Positions 1 through 7,943 of a stretch of DNA of 64,000 nt are shown piece by piece. The translations under genes were made by a program, and so were the position numbers. The number at the start of each line of letters is the position of its first letter. The first letter of the stretch is position 1. This DNA comes from Rhodoferax fermentans (GTDB taxonomy: Bacteria > Pseudomonadota > Gammaproteobacteria > Burkholderiales > Burkholderiaceae_C). The stretch spans positions 3,596,001-3,660,000 of the forward strand of contig NZ_MTJN01000002.1 of assembly GCF_002017865.1 (NCBI RefSeq), written 5' to 3'. The notes under the pieces were generated by a model. That model saw only the letters and a program-made list of their open reading frames with translations, was not told the DNA's origin and did not search any database.

Positions 1-733
1 GGCTGCGGGTGGCGGCCACAATGGCCGTCATGAAACGGGCAATTTCGGGGGTAACGGTGACATCGTGCGCACAAGCCACCAGCCGGGCAAAGTCCCCCAC
101 AGCACACACCGGCTGCAAACGGGTGATCGGGTGCGAAAACTGCTGACTGGTGATCAGCCCGGCCTCGGTCTCGGCATCGGGGTAACCGAGTGACAGGCGG
201 ATCAAAAAACGGTCCAGCTGCGCCTCGGGCAGCGGGTAGGTGCCCGCCATGTCAATCGGGTTCTGGGTGGCCAACACGGTGAACGGCGCCGGCAGTGCCA
301 CCGTCTGGCCGTCCAGCGTGATCTGGCCCTCTTCCATACATTCCAGCAGCGCCGACTGGGCGCGTGGGTTGGCGCGGTTGATTTCATCAGCGAGCACGAT
401 GTTGGCAAACACCGGCCCCGGGCGCAGCACAAAACTGCCATCTTTGGGGTTGTAGACCGGGCCGCCCACAATGTCCGAGGGCATCAAGTCGGCGGTGAAC
501 TGGATGCGTTTGAACGACAGCCCAACCGACACCGCCAACGCCCGCGCCAGCATGGTTTTGCCGAGGCCGGGCACGTCTTCGATCAACACATGACCACCCG
601 CCATGACAGCAGCCAGGGCCTGCTCCACCTGCAGGTGTTTGCCTTGTAAGACTTGCTCGACGTTGTGGACGATGGTGTGTGACAGGTTCGCTGCGTCTTT
701 GGCCGACCAGACCGGCGCTTGTGATGTGCTCAA
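1..733 (-). CDS. MoxR family AAA+ ATPase (partial, C-terminus off left edge)
   Basis: AAA_3/MoxR-type ATPase, a chaperone-like ATPase that usually works with a neighbouring DUF58/VWA protein in maturation of other complexes. The visible part reads LSTSQAPVWSAKDAANLS, then Walker A GLGKTML in the context IEDVPGLGKT, the MoxR block TADLMPSDIVGG, Walker B NIVLADEINR and sensor-like LATQNPIDM. About 244 residues are visible of a usual 300-330. The start is a TTG at 733, chosen because a strong GGGAGGA Shine-Dalgarno lies about 7 bases upstream and there is no ATG before the conserved region. Any operon partners lie outside the window to the left. Confidence 0.93.
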   Translation of the reverse strand, partial: MSTSQAPVWSAKDAANLSHTIVHNVEQVLQGKHLQVEQALAAVMAGGHVLIEDVPGLGKTMLARALAVSVGLSFKRIQFTADLMPSDIVGGPVYNPKDGSFVLRPGPVFANIVLADEINRANPRAQSALLECMEEGQITLDGQTVALPAPFTVLATQNPIDMAGTYPLPEAQLDRFLIRLSLGYPDAETEAGLITSQQFSHPITRLQPVCAVGDFARLVACAHDVTVTPEIARFMTAIVAATRS

Positions 734-855
734 TTGGCGTCCTCCCTTTTGGGAGAAATTCTAAGGGCAGCCAAAGAGCAGCCGGGTCGTGGCAAAACCA
801 AGCGCTCAGCCCGTCCCTGAGACGCCAGACGCAGGCCCTTCAAGCACGGTTCAGC

Positions 856-1323
856 TCACACCGGCGGTCGCAGCGGCTGGTCTTCAAACTCGGTGTTCAG
901 CACCACGGTGCTGGTGGTGCGGGCGACCCCGGGGATGGCCTTGATCTGGTAGAGCACGGCTTCGAGCTCGCGGGCCTGACTGGTGCGGATTTTGGCCAAA
1001 AAGTCATACTCACCGGCCACACTGTGCAACTCTTGCACCGCCGCTATTTCGCGCAAGCGTGGTGCCACTTCGCGGCAGTGGACACCCCCGTCGTTGCGAA
1101 TGGCCACAAAGGCGGTAAAACTCAAACCCACACTCTCTGGGTCCACACTGATGGAGAAGCGTCGGATCACGCCTCGCTCCAGCATCTTCTTCACCCGCTC
1201 GTGCACCGCCGCGGTGGACAAGCCAACATCAGCCCCCACGTCAGCGTAAGAACGTCGGCCATCCTCCCCAAGGGCCGTAATAATTCCTGCATCAATCGCG
1301 TCAATCTGAACATTTGTTTGCAT
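856..1323 (-). CDS. Lrp/AsnC family transcriptional regulator
   Basis: Leucine-responsive-type regulator of about 155 residues. An N-terminal winged HTH (IDAGIITALGEDGRRSYADV, then LSTAAVHERVKKMLERGVI) is followed by a RAM/AsnC ligand-binding domain ending in VARTTSTVVLNTEFED. The start was placed at the internal ATG (MQTNVQIDAID), which fits the family; an upstream in-frame start would add 13 unconserved residues. It is divergent from the DMT exporter at 1394 with about 70 bases between them, a usual arrangement for an Lrp-type regulator controlling an amino-acid or metabolite exporter. That link is inference. Confidence 0.93.
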   Translation of the reverse strand: MQTNVQIDAIDAGIITALGEDGRRSYADVGADVGLSTAAVHERVKKMLERGVIRRFSISVDPESVGLSFTAFVAIRNDGGVHCREVAPRLREIAAVQELHSVAGEYDFLAKIRTSQARELEAVLYQIKAIPGVARTTSTVVLNTEFEDQPLRPPV

Positions 1324-1393
1324 GATGGTTATTTTTGTGTAATATCTACAAAATTGTTTCAATTGCCGAAAATTTTACGGCCCTCTCGACGAT

Positions 1394-2371
1394 ATGCCTA
1401 CCAACTTACACACATCCTTGCGCCAACCGCCTTTTTGGGCGCTGCTGACGGCTTTGTTGCTGGTTTACATCGTTTGGGGCACCACCTACTTTGCCACGGC
1501 CATCGCGTTGAAAAGCATGCCCGCCATCTGGATGAATGGGGCCCGTTTTGTGTTGGCTGGGGTGGTGATGCTGGCCTGGGGGCTGTGGCACGGCGAGAAG
1601 CTGCCCACCGCCCGGCAGTGGCGCAATGCGGCGCTGGTCGGTGGGCTGATGGTGTTTGGTGCGATGAACCTGGTGGTGTTTGCCCAAAAAAACGGCATCG
1701 GCTCCGGGCTGATGGCCACCGTGATCACCACCATGCCGATGTGGCTGGCCTTGTGGACCCGCTGGGGTGGTGAAAAAGTCCCCTACACCAGCTGGATCGG
1801 GCTGGCGCTGGGTGTGGCGGGTGCGGCCCTGTTGTCACTCGAAGGTGACTTTTCTGCCAACTGGTTGGGGGCGCTGGCCGCTTTTGCTGCGCCTCTATGC
1901 TGGAGCATGGGTTCCTACGCCTCGCGTCGGCTGGATTTGCCCAGTCCCGCCATGGCCGCCTCGTCGGAGTGGTTGGCAGGTGGGGCCATGGGTTTGTTGT
2001 TGTCCAGCTGGCTGGAGCCGCACGACAGCTTGGCCAAGGTCACCAGCACCGGCTGGTTGGCCTGGGCCTATTTGCTGGTGTTTGGCACACTGATTGCGCT
2101 CAACGCTTATCTGTGGTTGTTGAAAAACACCAGCGCCGCAGTGGCTGGCAGTTATTCATTTGTGAACCCGGCGGTGGCGCTGCTGGTAGGTGCGGGTTTT
2201 GGGCATGAGGTGTTGACCGGCTGGGTGTTTGCCGCCCTGCCCTTGATTGCCGCTGCGCTGGCCATGATTTTGTATGGCCCCTCGCTGGTGGCCGCCTTGA
2301 CAGAGAAGAAGCTGGGGCGATGGTCTGCCAACACCTCAACAGCCAAGAAATGCTACCAACAAAATAGCTGA
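1394..2371 (+). CDS. EamA/DMT family transporter (YedA-like exporter)
   Basis: Drug/metabolite transporter of 325 residues with two EamA repeats and about ten hydrophobic segments. The opening (FWALLTALLLVYIVWGTTYFATAIA) and the VVFAQKNGIGSGLMATVITTMPMWLALW block resemble the YedA branch of inner-membrane exporters. The substrate cannot be told from sequence. The gene diverges from the Lrp/AsnC regulator at 856-1323. Its last codons (AKKCYQQNS) and stop lie inside a copy of the dispersed AGCCCTT palindromic repeat, so the native C-terminus may have been altered by that repeat. Confidence 0.9.
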   Translation: MPTNLHTSLRQPPFWALLTALLLVYIVWGTTYFATAIALKSMPAIWMNGARFVLAGVVMLAWGLWHGEKLPTARQWRNAALVGGLMVFGAMNLVVFAQKNGIGSGLMATVITTMPMWLALWTRWGGEKVPYTSWIGLALGVAGAALLSLEGDFSANWLGALAAFAAPLCWSMGSYASRRLDLPSPAMAASSEWLAGGAMGLLLSSWLEPHDSLAKVTSTGWLAWAYLLVFGTLIALNAYLWLLKNTSAAVAGSYSFVNPAVALLVGAGFGHEVLTGWVFAALPLIAAALAMILYGPSLVAALTEKKLGRWSANTSTAKKCYQQNS

Positions 2372-2372
2372 C

Positions 2373-2393
2373 AGCCCTTTCACCAAAAGGGCT
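2373..2393. repeat. Dispersed AGCCCTT palindromic repeat, copy 1
   Basis: AGCCCTTT and AAAGGGCT form a perfect 8-bp stem around a 5-base loop, two bases after the DMT gene stop. Flanking AATAGCTG and CTACAGGCC match other copies in the window (33760, 52591, 60534). It may also act as a transcription terminator between the converging genes. Confidence 0.7.
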
Positions 2394-2459
2394 ACAGGCC
2401 AAAAACACGATCAATCGAGAGTGCCAGAGCAGAGAGGTCTGGCTTGCGTGCTCAGCCGG

Positions 2460-3113
2460 TCACGCCAAAGCCAGCGCCTCATACACCCGGATCGCCGCAT
2501 ACGCGTCGTTGGCGGCATAGACCAGCTGGGCTTCGCTCAGGCGCGGGTTGGCCCAGTTGCTGGTGGCGGCTTTTTTGGACTTGATGAAGCGCTGGTTAAA
2601 CAGCACCGCCACCGCGCCTTTGACACCCATGTCTTTGCGGTAACCGCGCTCCAGGAACACGCTGTTGAGCTCCAGCACCCCCATGGGTTGCACACCGAGC
2701 TTGGCGATGATGCGTTTGCGGTCATCCCCCAGGCCAAAACCAGCCTTGACGAAACCAGGCAGCGCCAACAACTCGGCTGCAACAGCGCGGCAGGCCGGAT
2801 CATGTAACTGGAACACCCAGGCGCGCTCGCGGGTGGAGAGCTGCAGGATGTGGGGCCCATCGGACATTTCACCGACCCGGAAGGTGGGTTTGGACTCGGT
2901 ATCAAAACCCCAGGCCGGGGCCTTGGCCAGTGCGGCAGCGGCGGCACGCGCCTGCTCACCGGTGCTCACCAGCGTGATCCGGTCCAGACCCAGCCGCTCA
3001 AACTCGGGCAGCAACGCAATGGCCTCTTTGTCCGGTGTGGCCAAGCGGGTGCGCGGTTTGGACACCGGCTGCTGTGGGCTGCGCGGGGCAGCGTTGTCGG
3101 GGCTTGAACTCAT
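2460..3113 (-). CDS. 3'-5' exonuclease domain protein (DEDDy)
   Basis: Ribonuclease D/DNA_pol_A_exo1-type exonuclease of 217 residues. Motifs in order: Exo I FDTES (D and E), Exo II around GFGLGDDRKRI, and Exo III YAANDAYAAIRVYEAL with the DEDDy tyrosine and aspartate. There is no HRDC domain, so this is not RNase D itself but the short stand-alone form found in many proteobacteria. Its ATG overlaps the stop of the upstream CoA-binding gene by four bases (ATGA), so it is probably the last gene of the lolC/E-led operon. Confidence 0.9.
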   Translation of the reverse strand: MSSSPDNAAPRSPQQPVSKPRTRLATPDKEAIALLPEFERLGLDRITLVSTGEQARAAAAALAKAPAWGFDTESKPTFRVGEMSDGPHILQLSTRERAWVFQLHDPACRAVAAELLALPGFVKAGFGLGDDRKRIIAKLGVQPMGVLELNSVFLERGYRKDMGVKGAVAVLFNQRFIKSKKAATSNWANPRLSEAQLVYAANDAYAAIRVYEALALA

Positions 3114-3556
3114 CGGGACAGCGATCGCGCGTGATCCACCTTGAGGCAGCGGTTTTGCACCGTCACCAGACCGGCGGCACGCGCGCGGGCCAAAGCCTCG
3201 TTGTGGGAAATACCCAGTTGTAGCCAGATGGCGCCCAGGCCCAGCGTGATGGCTTCGTCCACCACCGGCGGCACGTCCTCGCTGTTGCGAAACACGTTGA
3301 CCAGGTCCAGCGCTTCATGCGCCGCAGCGTCGGTCAAGGTGGCGTAAACCTTTTCACCGAGGATCGTCTGCCCGCTGGCAGCCGCCACCGGATTGACCGG
3401 CACGATGCGCCAGCCCTGGCTTTGCATGTACTGCGCCACGCCGTAACTCTCACGGTGCACTTTGGGCGACAGGCCCACCACGGCCACGGTGCGGCAGTGC
3501 GTCAGGATGTGGTCAACAGCCTGCTGCTCGTTCAGTTCAGACGGTGGGGTACTCAT
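3110..3556 (-). CDS. CoA-binding domain protein (YccU-like)
   Basis: 148-residue single-domain Rossmann-fold CoA_binding_2 protein. Visible features are VAVVGLSPKVHRESYGVAQYMQSQGWRIVPVNP near residue 25 and the C-terminal IWLQLGISHNEALARARAAGLVTVQNRCLKVDH block. The family is thought to bind CoA-type nucleotides; its role is not established. The start overlaps the tatD stop and its own stop overlaps the exonuclease start, each by four bases, so translation is probably coupled. Confidence 0.92.
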   Translation of the reverse strand: MSTPPSELNEQQAVDHILTHCRTVAVVGLSPKVHRESYGVAQYMQSQGWRIVPVNPVAAASGQTILGEKVYATLTDAAAHEALDLVNVFRNSEDVPPVVDEAITLGLGAIWLQLGISHNEALARARAAGLVTVQNRCLKVDHARSLSR

Positions 3557-4467
3557 GATGATGTGGTCTCGGTCGGGTGCCGGGCCGCGTCCAGCGCACG
3601 GTCTGCCGACAGCAGCGCGGCCAGGCGCGGGAAAGCGTCCAACGCATTCTGGGTGGTGGCTGCGGCCAGGGCCTCCACGCTGATGCCACGCAAGGCGGCC
3701 AGTTCAGCGCCGATGCGCGGCAACTCGGCTGGGGAGTTGATGCCCTGGGGTTCACCTGCCGCACGCTGCTCGGCGGATTTGTAAAGCCAGCGCGGTGGCA
3801 TGTCGGGGGCGTCAGTTTCCAGCACGATGGCCGTCAGCGGCAAATCGACCGCCAGGCTGCGCAGCTGTTTGGCCCGCTCATAGGTCACAGCGCCGCCAAA
3901 ACCCACACGCAAACCGAGCTGGATCAAGGCCTGGGCCTGCTGCAAGCTGCCGTTAAAAGCGTGCACCACACCGCGCCAGCGGCCACCCGGGCCGGCCACC
4001 TCACGCATCATTTTCAGAATCGGGTCCACCGCGCGGCGCGAATGCACCACCACTGGCAAATCGTACTTGCGCGCCAGCTTGAGCTGGGCCCGAAAGAACT
4101 CCTGCTGGCGCTCGCGCATCGGGCTTTTACACAACTCGGGCACAAAGAAGTCCAGCCCGATCTCGCCGATGGCCATCAGGCGCGGGTCCTCATGTTGCTG
4201 CTGCAAGGTGCTGGTCAAGCGCTCCAGCGCGTCCTCTGCGGCATAAGGCACGTTCATCGGCGTGATGCCCAGGCAGTAGCTGTCCAGATGGCGGTAGGCC
4301 AGCGTGCGCACCGCCTCGAAGTTGTTGACGCAGATCGAGGGCAACACACAGTGCACTACACCTTGTGTAGCAGCAAGCTCCCGTTGTTGCTGGGCTCCAG
4401 CCCCAAACTCATGTGCATCCAGGTGGCAATGGGTGTCGATCCAGCGCATGGTGTGATGGGCTGGCAT
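3553..4467 (-). CDS. TatD family metal-dependent hydrolase
   Basis: 304-residue TatD-type TIM-barrel hydrolase, a family with metal-dependent DNase activity. Metal-site motifs are WIDTHCHLDAHEF (HxH) at the N-terminus, GEIGLDFF (E), VVVHSRRAVDP (H), VVHAFNGS (H) and LETDAPDMPP (D). The ATG used overlaps the stop of the hemerythrin gene by one base (TGATG). A second ATG six codons on, directly before RWIDTHCH, is an alternative start. Confidence 0.93.
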   Translation of the reverse strand: MPAHHTMRWIDTHCHLDAHEFGAGAQQQRELAATQGVVHCVLPSICVNNFEAVRTLAYRHLDSYCLGITPMNVPYAAEDALERLTSTLQQQHEDPRLMAIGEIGLDFFVPELCKSPMRERQQEFFRAQLKLARKYDLPVVVHSRRAVDPILKMMREVAGPGGRWRGVVHAFNGSLQQAQALIQLGLRVGFGGAVTYERAKQLRSLAVDLPLTAIVLETDAPDMPPRWLYKSAEQRAAGEPQGINSPAELPRIGAELAALRGISVEALAAATTQNALDAFPRLAALLSADRALDAARHPTETTSS

Positions 4468-4850
4468 CAGGCCCAGGCAGCCAGGTAATGGGCCAGTTCA
4501 GCGTCCTGGTTGACCACGTGGCGGTGTGCCCAGTCGGTGGTCACCCCCACAATGGCTTTTTTGTTCATGTGGCCCTTGCCCACGTCCATGCTGCGGTCAC
4601 GCAGGCGGGCCAGCAGATTCTGGTGGTCCTGGGCATGGGCCTGTGCGCCAGGGAAGTTGACCTGGGCCATCAGCGCCTCTTCGAGTTCAAACTGGGTTTG
4701 CATGTGTTTGAACAGGCTCACGATCATCGGCCGCAGGGTCATCCAGTCGTCCGAACTGGCGATCTGGCTGGACAGCTCAAACAGCGCCTTTTGCGAGGCG
4801 TCAATATCGGCGTTGCCAATCTTGTATTTCTCTTGCCATTCCATGTTCAT
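4467..4850 (-). CDS. Bacteriohemerythrin-like protein with degenerate metal site
   Basis: Hemerythrin-fold four-helix protein of about 127 residues (MNMEWQEKYKIGNADID...). Aligned by eye to bacteriohemerythrins, the bridging Glu (FELEE), the AHAQDH histidine pair and the HVVNQD His/Asp are kept. The first helix reads IDASQKALF instead of ID.QHK.LF, and the second reads TQFELEE instead of .HF..EE, so two iron-ligand histidines are Gln. The protein may bind one metal or none. The start at 4850 has GGAG eight bases upstream; a GTG at 4886 overlapping the lolD stop is an alternative. It sits between lolD and tatD in one operon. Confidence 0.85.
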   Translation of the reverse strand: MNMEWQEKYKIGNADIDASQKALFELSSQIASSDDWMTLRPMIVSLFKHMQTQFELEEALMAQVNFPGAQAHAQDHQNLLARLRDRSMDVGKGHMNKKAIVGVTTDWAHRHVVNQDAELAHYLAAWA

Positions 4851-4882
4851 ACCTGCTGCTCCAACTGTAAAGAAGTCCACCG

Positions 4883-5680
4883 TCACACACCGGCAGGCGC
4901 CAGCTCAGCCTCGGCCAGGCGACCCTGCACCAGGGTCAGTTGGCGGCTGCAGCGTGCGGCCAAAGCCACGTCATGGGTAACCACCACAAAGGCCGTGCCC
5001 TGGGTGCGCGCCAGCTCCAGCATCAGGTCAAACACGCCATGCGCGGTGTTGCGGTCCAGGTTGCCGGTGGGCTCATCAGCCAGCACACAGGCGGGCTGGG
5101 TCACCAGGGCGCGGGCGATGGCCACCCGTTGACGCTCCCCCCCAGACAACTCGCTGGGGCGGTGTGCCAGCCGGTCGCTCAAACCCACATCGGCCAGCAT
5201 TTTCGCGGCAATCTGCGCAGCCTGCGCCCGGTCTGAGCGCCGAATCCACAAAGGCATGGCGACATTGTCCTGGGCGCTGAACTCGGCCAGCAGGTGGTGG
5301 AATTGGTAAACAAAGCCCAGATGCTGGTTGCGCAAACGGCCTTGCTGCGCCGCAGTTTGCTGCGCCAGGTCTTGCCCGAGCAGGGCCACCGAGCCGCTGG
5401 TGGGAGCATCCAAGCCGCCCAACAGGTGCAACAAGGTGCTTTTGCCCGAGCCCGAGGCACCCACAATCGCCAGCGTCTCACCCGCCGACACATCCAGGTC
5501 GACACCTTGCAACACCGTCACATCGAGCCGACCTTCGGTAAACCGTTTGGTCAGGCCACGGGCACTGAGCACAAGTTTTGAAGGGGCAGTTGTTTCGCCG
5601 CCGGGCCGCCCCAAGGCGAAACGCGCCCCCTCGGGGGGCAGGGAGGACACGTCAGTGCCGAGCGTGGGGGTTCTATTCAT
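4883..5680 (-). CDS. lolD: Lipoprotein-releasing ABC transporter ATP-binding protein LolD
   Basis: 265-residue ABC ATPase that powers release of outer-membrane lipoproteins from the inner membrane to LolA, with the LolC/E-type permease encoded just upstream. Walker [10 protein letters not shown] is at about 74-82, the Q-loop at FVYQFHHLL (a LolD hallmark), the signature LSGGE at about 178-182 and Walker B CVLADE at about 198-203, followed by PTGNLD. The N-terminus carries an unusual extension of about 35 residues ([16 protein letters not shown]) encoded by an inverted-repeat element. An ABC core usually starts near [10 protein letters not shown]. The start overlaps the permease stop by eight bases. 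Confidence 0.95.
   Translation of the reverse strand: MNRTPTLGTDVSSLPPEGARFALGRPGGETTAPSKLVLSARGLTKRFTEGRLDVTVLQGVDLDVSAGETLAIVGASGSGKSTLLHLLGGLDAPTSGSVALLGQDLAQQTAAQQGRLRNQHLGFVYQFHHLLAEFSAQDNVAMPLWIRRSDRAQAAQIAAKMLADVGLSDRLAHRPSELSGGERQRVAIARALVTQPACVLADEPTGNLDRNTAHGVFDLMLELARTQGTAFVVVTHDVALAARCSRQLTLVQGRLAEAELAPAGV
5592..5645. repeat. Inverted-repeat element inside the lolD 5' coding region
   Basis: Two adjacent hairpins: TTTCGCC/GGCGAAA (5593-5599 with 5615-5621) and GCCCCC-TC-GGGGGC (about 5625-5639). The segment is read in frame in lolD as [16 protein letters not shown]. From memory, similar GC-rich palindromes encoding LPPEGA-type peptides recur in Comamonadaceae genomes; I could not search for this. 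Confidence 0.55.
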
Positions 5681-6929
5681 AACGCAGCGCCTCGGCGGGA
5701 TTCACGCGGCTGGCGCGCCAGCTTGGGTAGAGGGTGGCGGCAAAGGCCAGCACCAGGGAAATCAGCGCAATCGGCAAGATGTCAGCCTGCTGCGGCTCAC
5801 TCGGCATGCGGCTGATCAAATACACGTCACGCGGCAAAAAGGTGGTGTGTAACAGCTGCTCAATCGCGGGCACGATCACATCGATGTTGAACGCCACCGC
5901 CAGGCCCAGCGCCAGGCCACCCAGCGTGCCAATCACCCCCACCATCGCGCCCTGCACCACAAAAATGCCCATGATGCTGGCCGGGCTGGCGCCCAGCGTG
6001 CGCAGGATAGCGATGTCGGCGCGTTTGTCGGTGACCGTCATCACCAGGGTGCTGACCAGGTTGAAAGCCGCCACGGCCACGATCAGGGTCAGGATGATGA
6101 ACATCATGCGTTTCTCCAGCTGCACCGCGGCAAACCAGGTGCGGTTCTGGCGTGTCCAGTCGCGGATCAGCAGGTTGTCGGTCATCGTGCCGGCCAGTTC
6201 GGCGGCCACGCTGCGGGCCTGGTGCAGGTCTTTCAGGCGCACGCGCACGCCGGTCGGACCTTCCAGGCGAAAGACGCGCTGGGCGTCTTCGATGTGCATC
6301 AGCGCCAGCGTCGAGTCATATTCATAGTGGCCCGAGTCAAAGGTGCCCACCACCGTCATCTGTTTCAGGCGCGGCACCACACCAGCCGGTGTGACCTGGC
6401 CGCTGGGCGACACCAGCGTGACCTTGTCACCGGGCTGCACACCGAGCGAGCGGGCCAGTTCACCACCGAGCACCAGGCCAAACTCACCGGGCACCAGGCG
6501 CGCCAGGGCAGCGTCTTTCAAATCCACCGCGAGGTCGGTGACATCGGGTTCACGGGCCGGGTCAATGCCCCGGACTATGGCGCCTTTCATGTCTTCACCC
6601 CTTGCCAACAAAGCCTGGGTAGCTATAAAAGGTGCAGCACCGACGACTTGCGGATTGGCCCGGACCTCGGCCAGGGTGCGCGCCACATCGGGCAGGGCCT
6701 CACCGTTGGGCGCAAAAATTTCGATGTGAGACACCACCGCCAGCATGCGGTCGCGCACTTCTTTCTGGAAGCCGTTCATCACACTCAGCACAATGATCAG
6801 CGCCGCCACACCCAGCGCAATGCCCAACATGGACACACCGGAGATGAAGGAAATGAACCCGTTTCGCCGGGTGGCGCGGCCAGCGCGGGTGTAGCGCCAG
6901 CCCAGGGTAAGTTCAAAAGGAATAGGCAT
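5673..6929 (-). CDS. Lipoprotein-releasing ABC transporter permease LolC/LolE
   Basis: 418-residue FtsX-superfamily inner-membrane permease. An N-terminal TM segment ([32 protein letters not shown], the LolC/E hallmark) is followed by a long periplasmic MacB_PCD-type domain and three C-terminal TM segments ([58 protein letters not shown]) ending [16 protein letters not shown]. Only one permease gene is present, as in organisms with a single LolF-type or LolC/E protein, so I give no symbol. The start [16 protein letters not shown] is conserved in the family. First gene of the operon with lolD. Confidence 0.94.
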   Translation of the reverse strand: MPIPFELTLGWRYTRAGRATRRNGFISFISGVSMLGIALGVAALIIVLSVMNGFQKEVRDRMLAVVSHIEIFAPNGEALPDVARTLAEVRANPQVVGAAPFIATQALLARGEDMKGAIVRGIDPAREPDVTDLAVDLKDAALARLVPGEFGLVLGGELARSLGVQPGDKVTLVSPSGQVTPAGVVPRLKQMTVVGTFDSGHYEYDSTLALMHIEDAQRVFRLEGPTGVRVRLKDLHQARSVAAELAGTMTDNLLIRDWTRQNRTWFAAVQLEKRMMFIILTLIVAVAAFNLVSTLVMTVTDKRADIAILRTLGASPASIMGIFVVQGAMVGVIGTLGGLALGLAVAFNIDVIVPAIEQLLHTTFLPRDVYLISRMPSEPQQADILPIALISLVLAFAATLYPSWRASRVNPAEALRYE

Positions 6930-6995
6930 CAGGTCAGGGCAGTTGCGGCGGGGTGCCGCCAAGTCAGGGCGCGATTATCCGGGACAATGCGCGCC

Positions 6996-7943
6996 ATGCA
7001 CCTGATCATTCCTTTTGCCGCCAGTGCTTCGCAGGGTTTTGCGGACGCCCTGGCCAAGTTGCAGCTGCCGATGTTGCAGAAACTGCTGGCCCGCCTGAGC
7101 CCCCTGCCTGCCGACATCGGCGAGGAACGCAGCCTGTCCCCGCCCCACGAACGCGCCCTGGCAGCGGCCATGGGCCTGCCAGTGGTTGACGGCAAGATCC
7201 CCCTGGCAGCCCTGCACGCCCAGCAGACCTGCCACAGCGCGGCACCCCACAGCGCCTGGGCGTTTATCAGCCTGTGCCACTGGCAGGTCAACACCGGTCA
7301 TGTGGCGATGAGCCCGTTGCCACCCCCTGCGCTGTCGCCCACACAGTCGGACGCCCTGCTGGCCGCCATGCAGCCGTATTTTGAAGAAGATGGCATTCGC
7401 CTGTACGCCGACCAGCCCGGGCGATGGCTGGCGCAGGGCGAGGTGTTTACCGAGCTGGCCACCGCCTCACCCGACCGGGTGGTGGGCCGCAATCTGGCCG
7501 ACTGGATGAACAACACCCCCCAGGCCGCCACCCTGCGCCGTTTGCAAAACGAGATGCAGATGCTGCTCTACACCCACCCGGTCAACGACGCACGCGACAC
7601 CATGAACCTGCCCACGGTGAACTCATTCTGGATCCACGGCAGCGGCGCTTTGCCACTGGGTTATCAGCCCCCTGCGGCCAATGAGCGCCCGGTGTTGATC
7701 CCGACCCTGCGTGAACCGGCCCTGGCGGACAACTGGTCTGACTGGCTACAAGCCTGGCAGGCGCTGGACGCGGACGAGATCCAGGCACTGTTGCAGGCCA
7801 CGGCCACGCGCCAGCCAGTGCGCCTGACCCTGTGTGGTGAACGCAGCAGCCGCAGCTGGCACATCCAGCCGCAGCCGGTGTGGCACAAGCTCAAAAGCTT
7901 TTTAGGCCCCAAGCCCTTGTCAGAACTCATTGGTACGCTATGA
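6996..7943 (+). CDS. Conserved hypothetical protein (phosphoglycerate-mutase-like annotation in Burkholderiales)
   Basis: 315-residue cytosolic protein beginning MHLIIPFAASASQGFADAL and carrying the motif LPTVNSFWIHGSG near residue 215. Relatives in Burkholderiales are often labelled as phosphoglycerate mutase-like without catalytic evidence; I see no clear active-site signature. An ATG nine bases upstream is an alternative start. The stop overlaps the recJ start (ATGA), so the two are translationally coupled. It diverges from lolC/E across a short promoter region. Confidence 0.8.
   Translation: MHLIIPFAASASQGFADALAKLQLPMLQKLLARLSPLPADIGEERSLSPPHERALAAAMGLPVVDGKIPLAALHAQQTCHSAAPHSAWAFISLCHWQVNTGHVAMSPLPPPALSPTQSDALLAAMQPYFEEDGIRLYADQPGRWLAQGEVFTELATASPDRVVGRNLADWMNNTPQAATLRRLQNEMQMLLYTHPVNDARDTMNLPTVNSFWIHGSGALPLGYQPPAANERPVLIPTLREPALADNWSDWLQAWQALDADEIQALLQATATRQPVRLTLCGERSSRSWHIQPQPVWHKLKSFLGPKPLSELIGTL

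Noticed and set aside
6222..6995. Upstream extension of the hypothetical gene at 6996 to 573 codons
   Set aside because: The extra part is the antisense shadow of lolC/E; conserved-looking sequence begins only at MHLIIPF.
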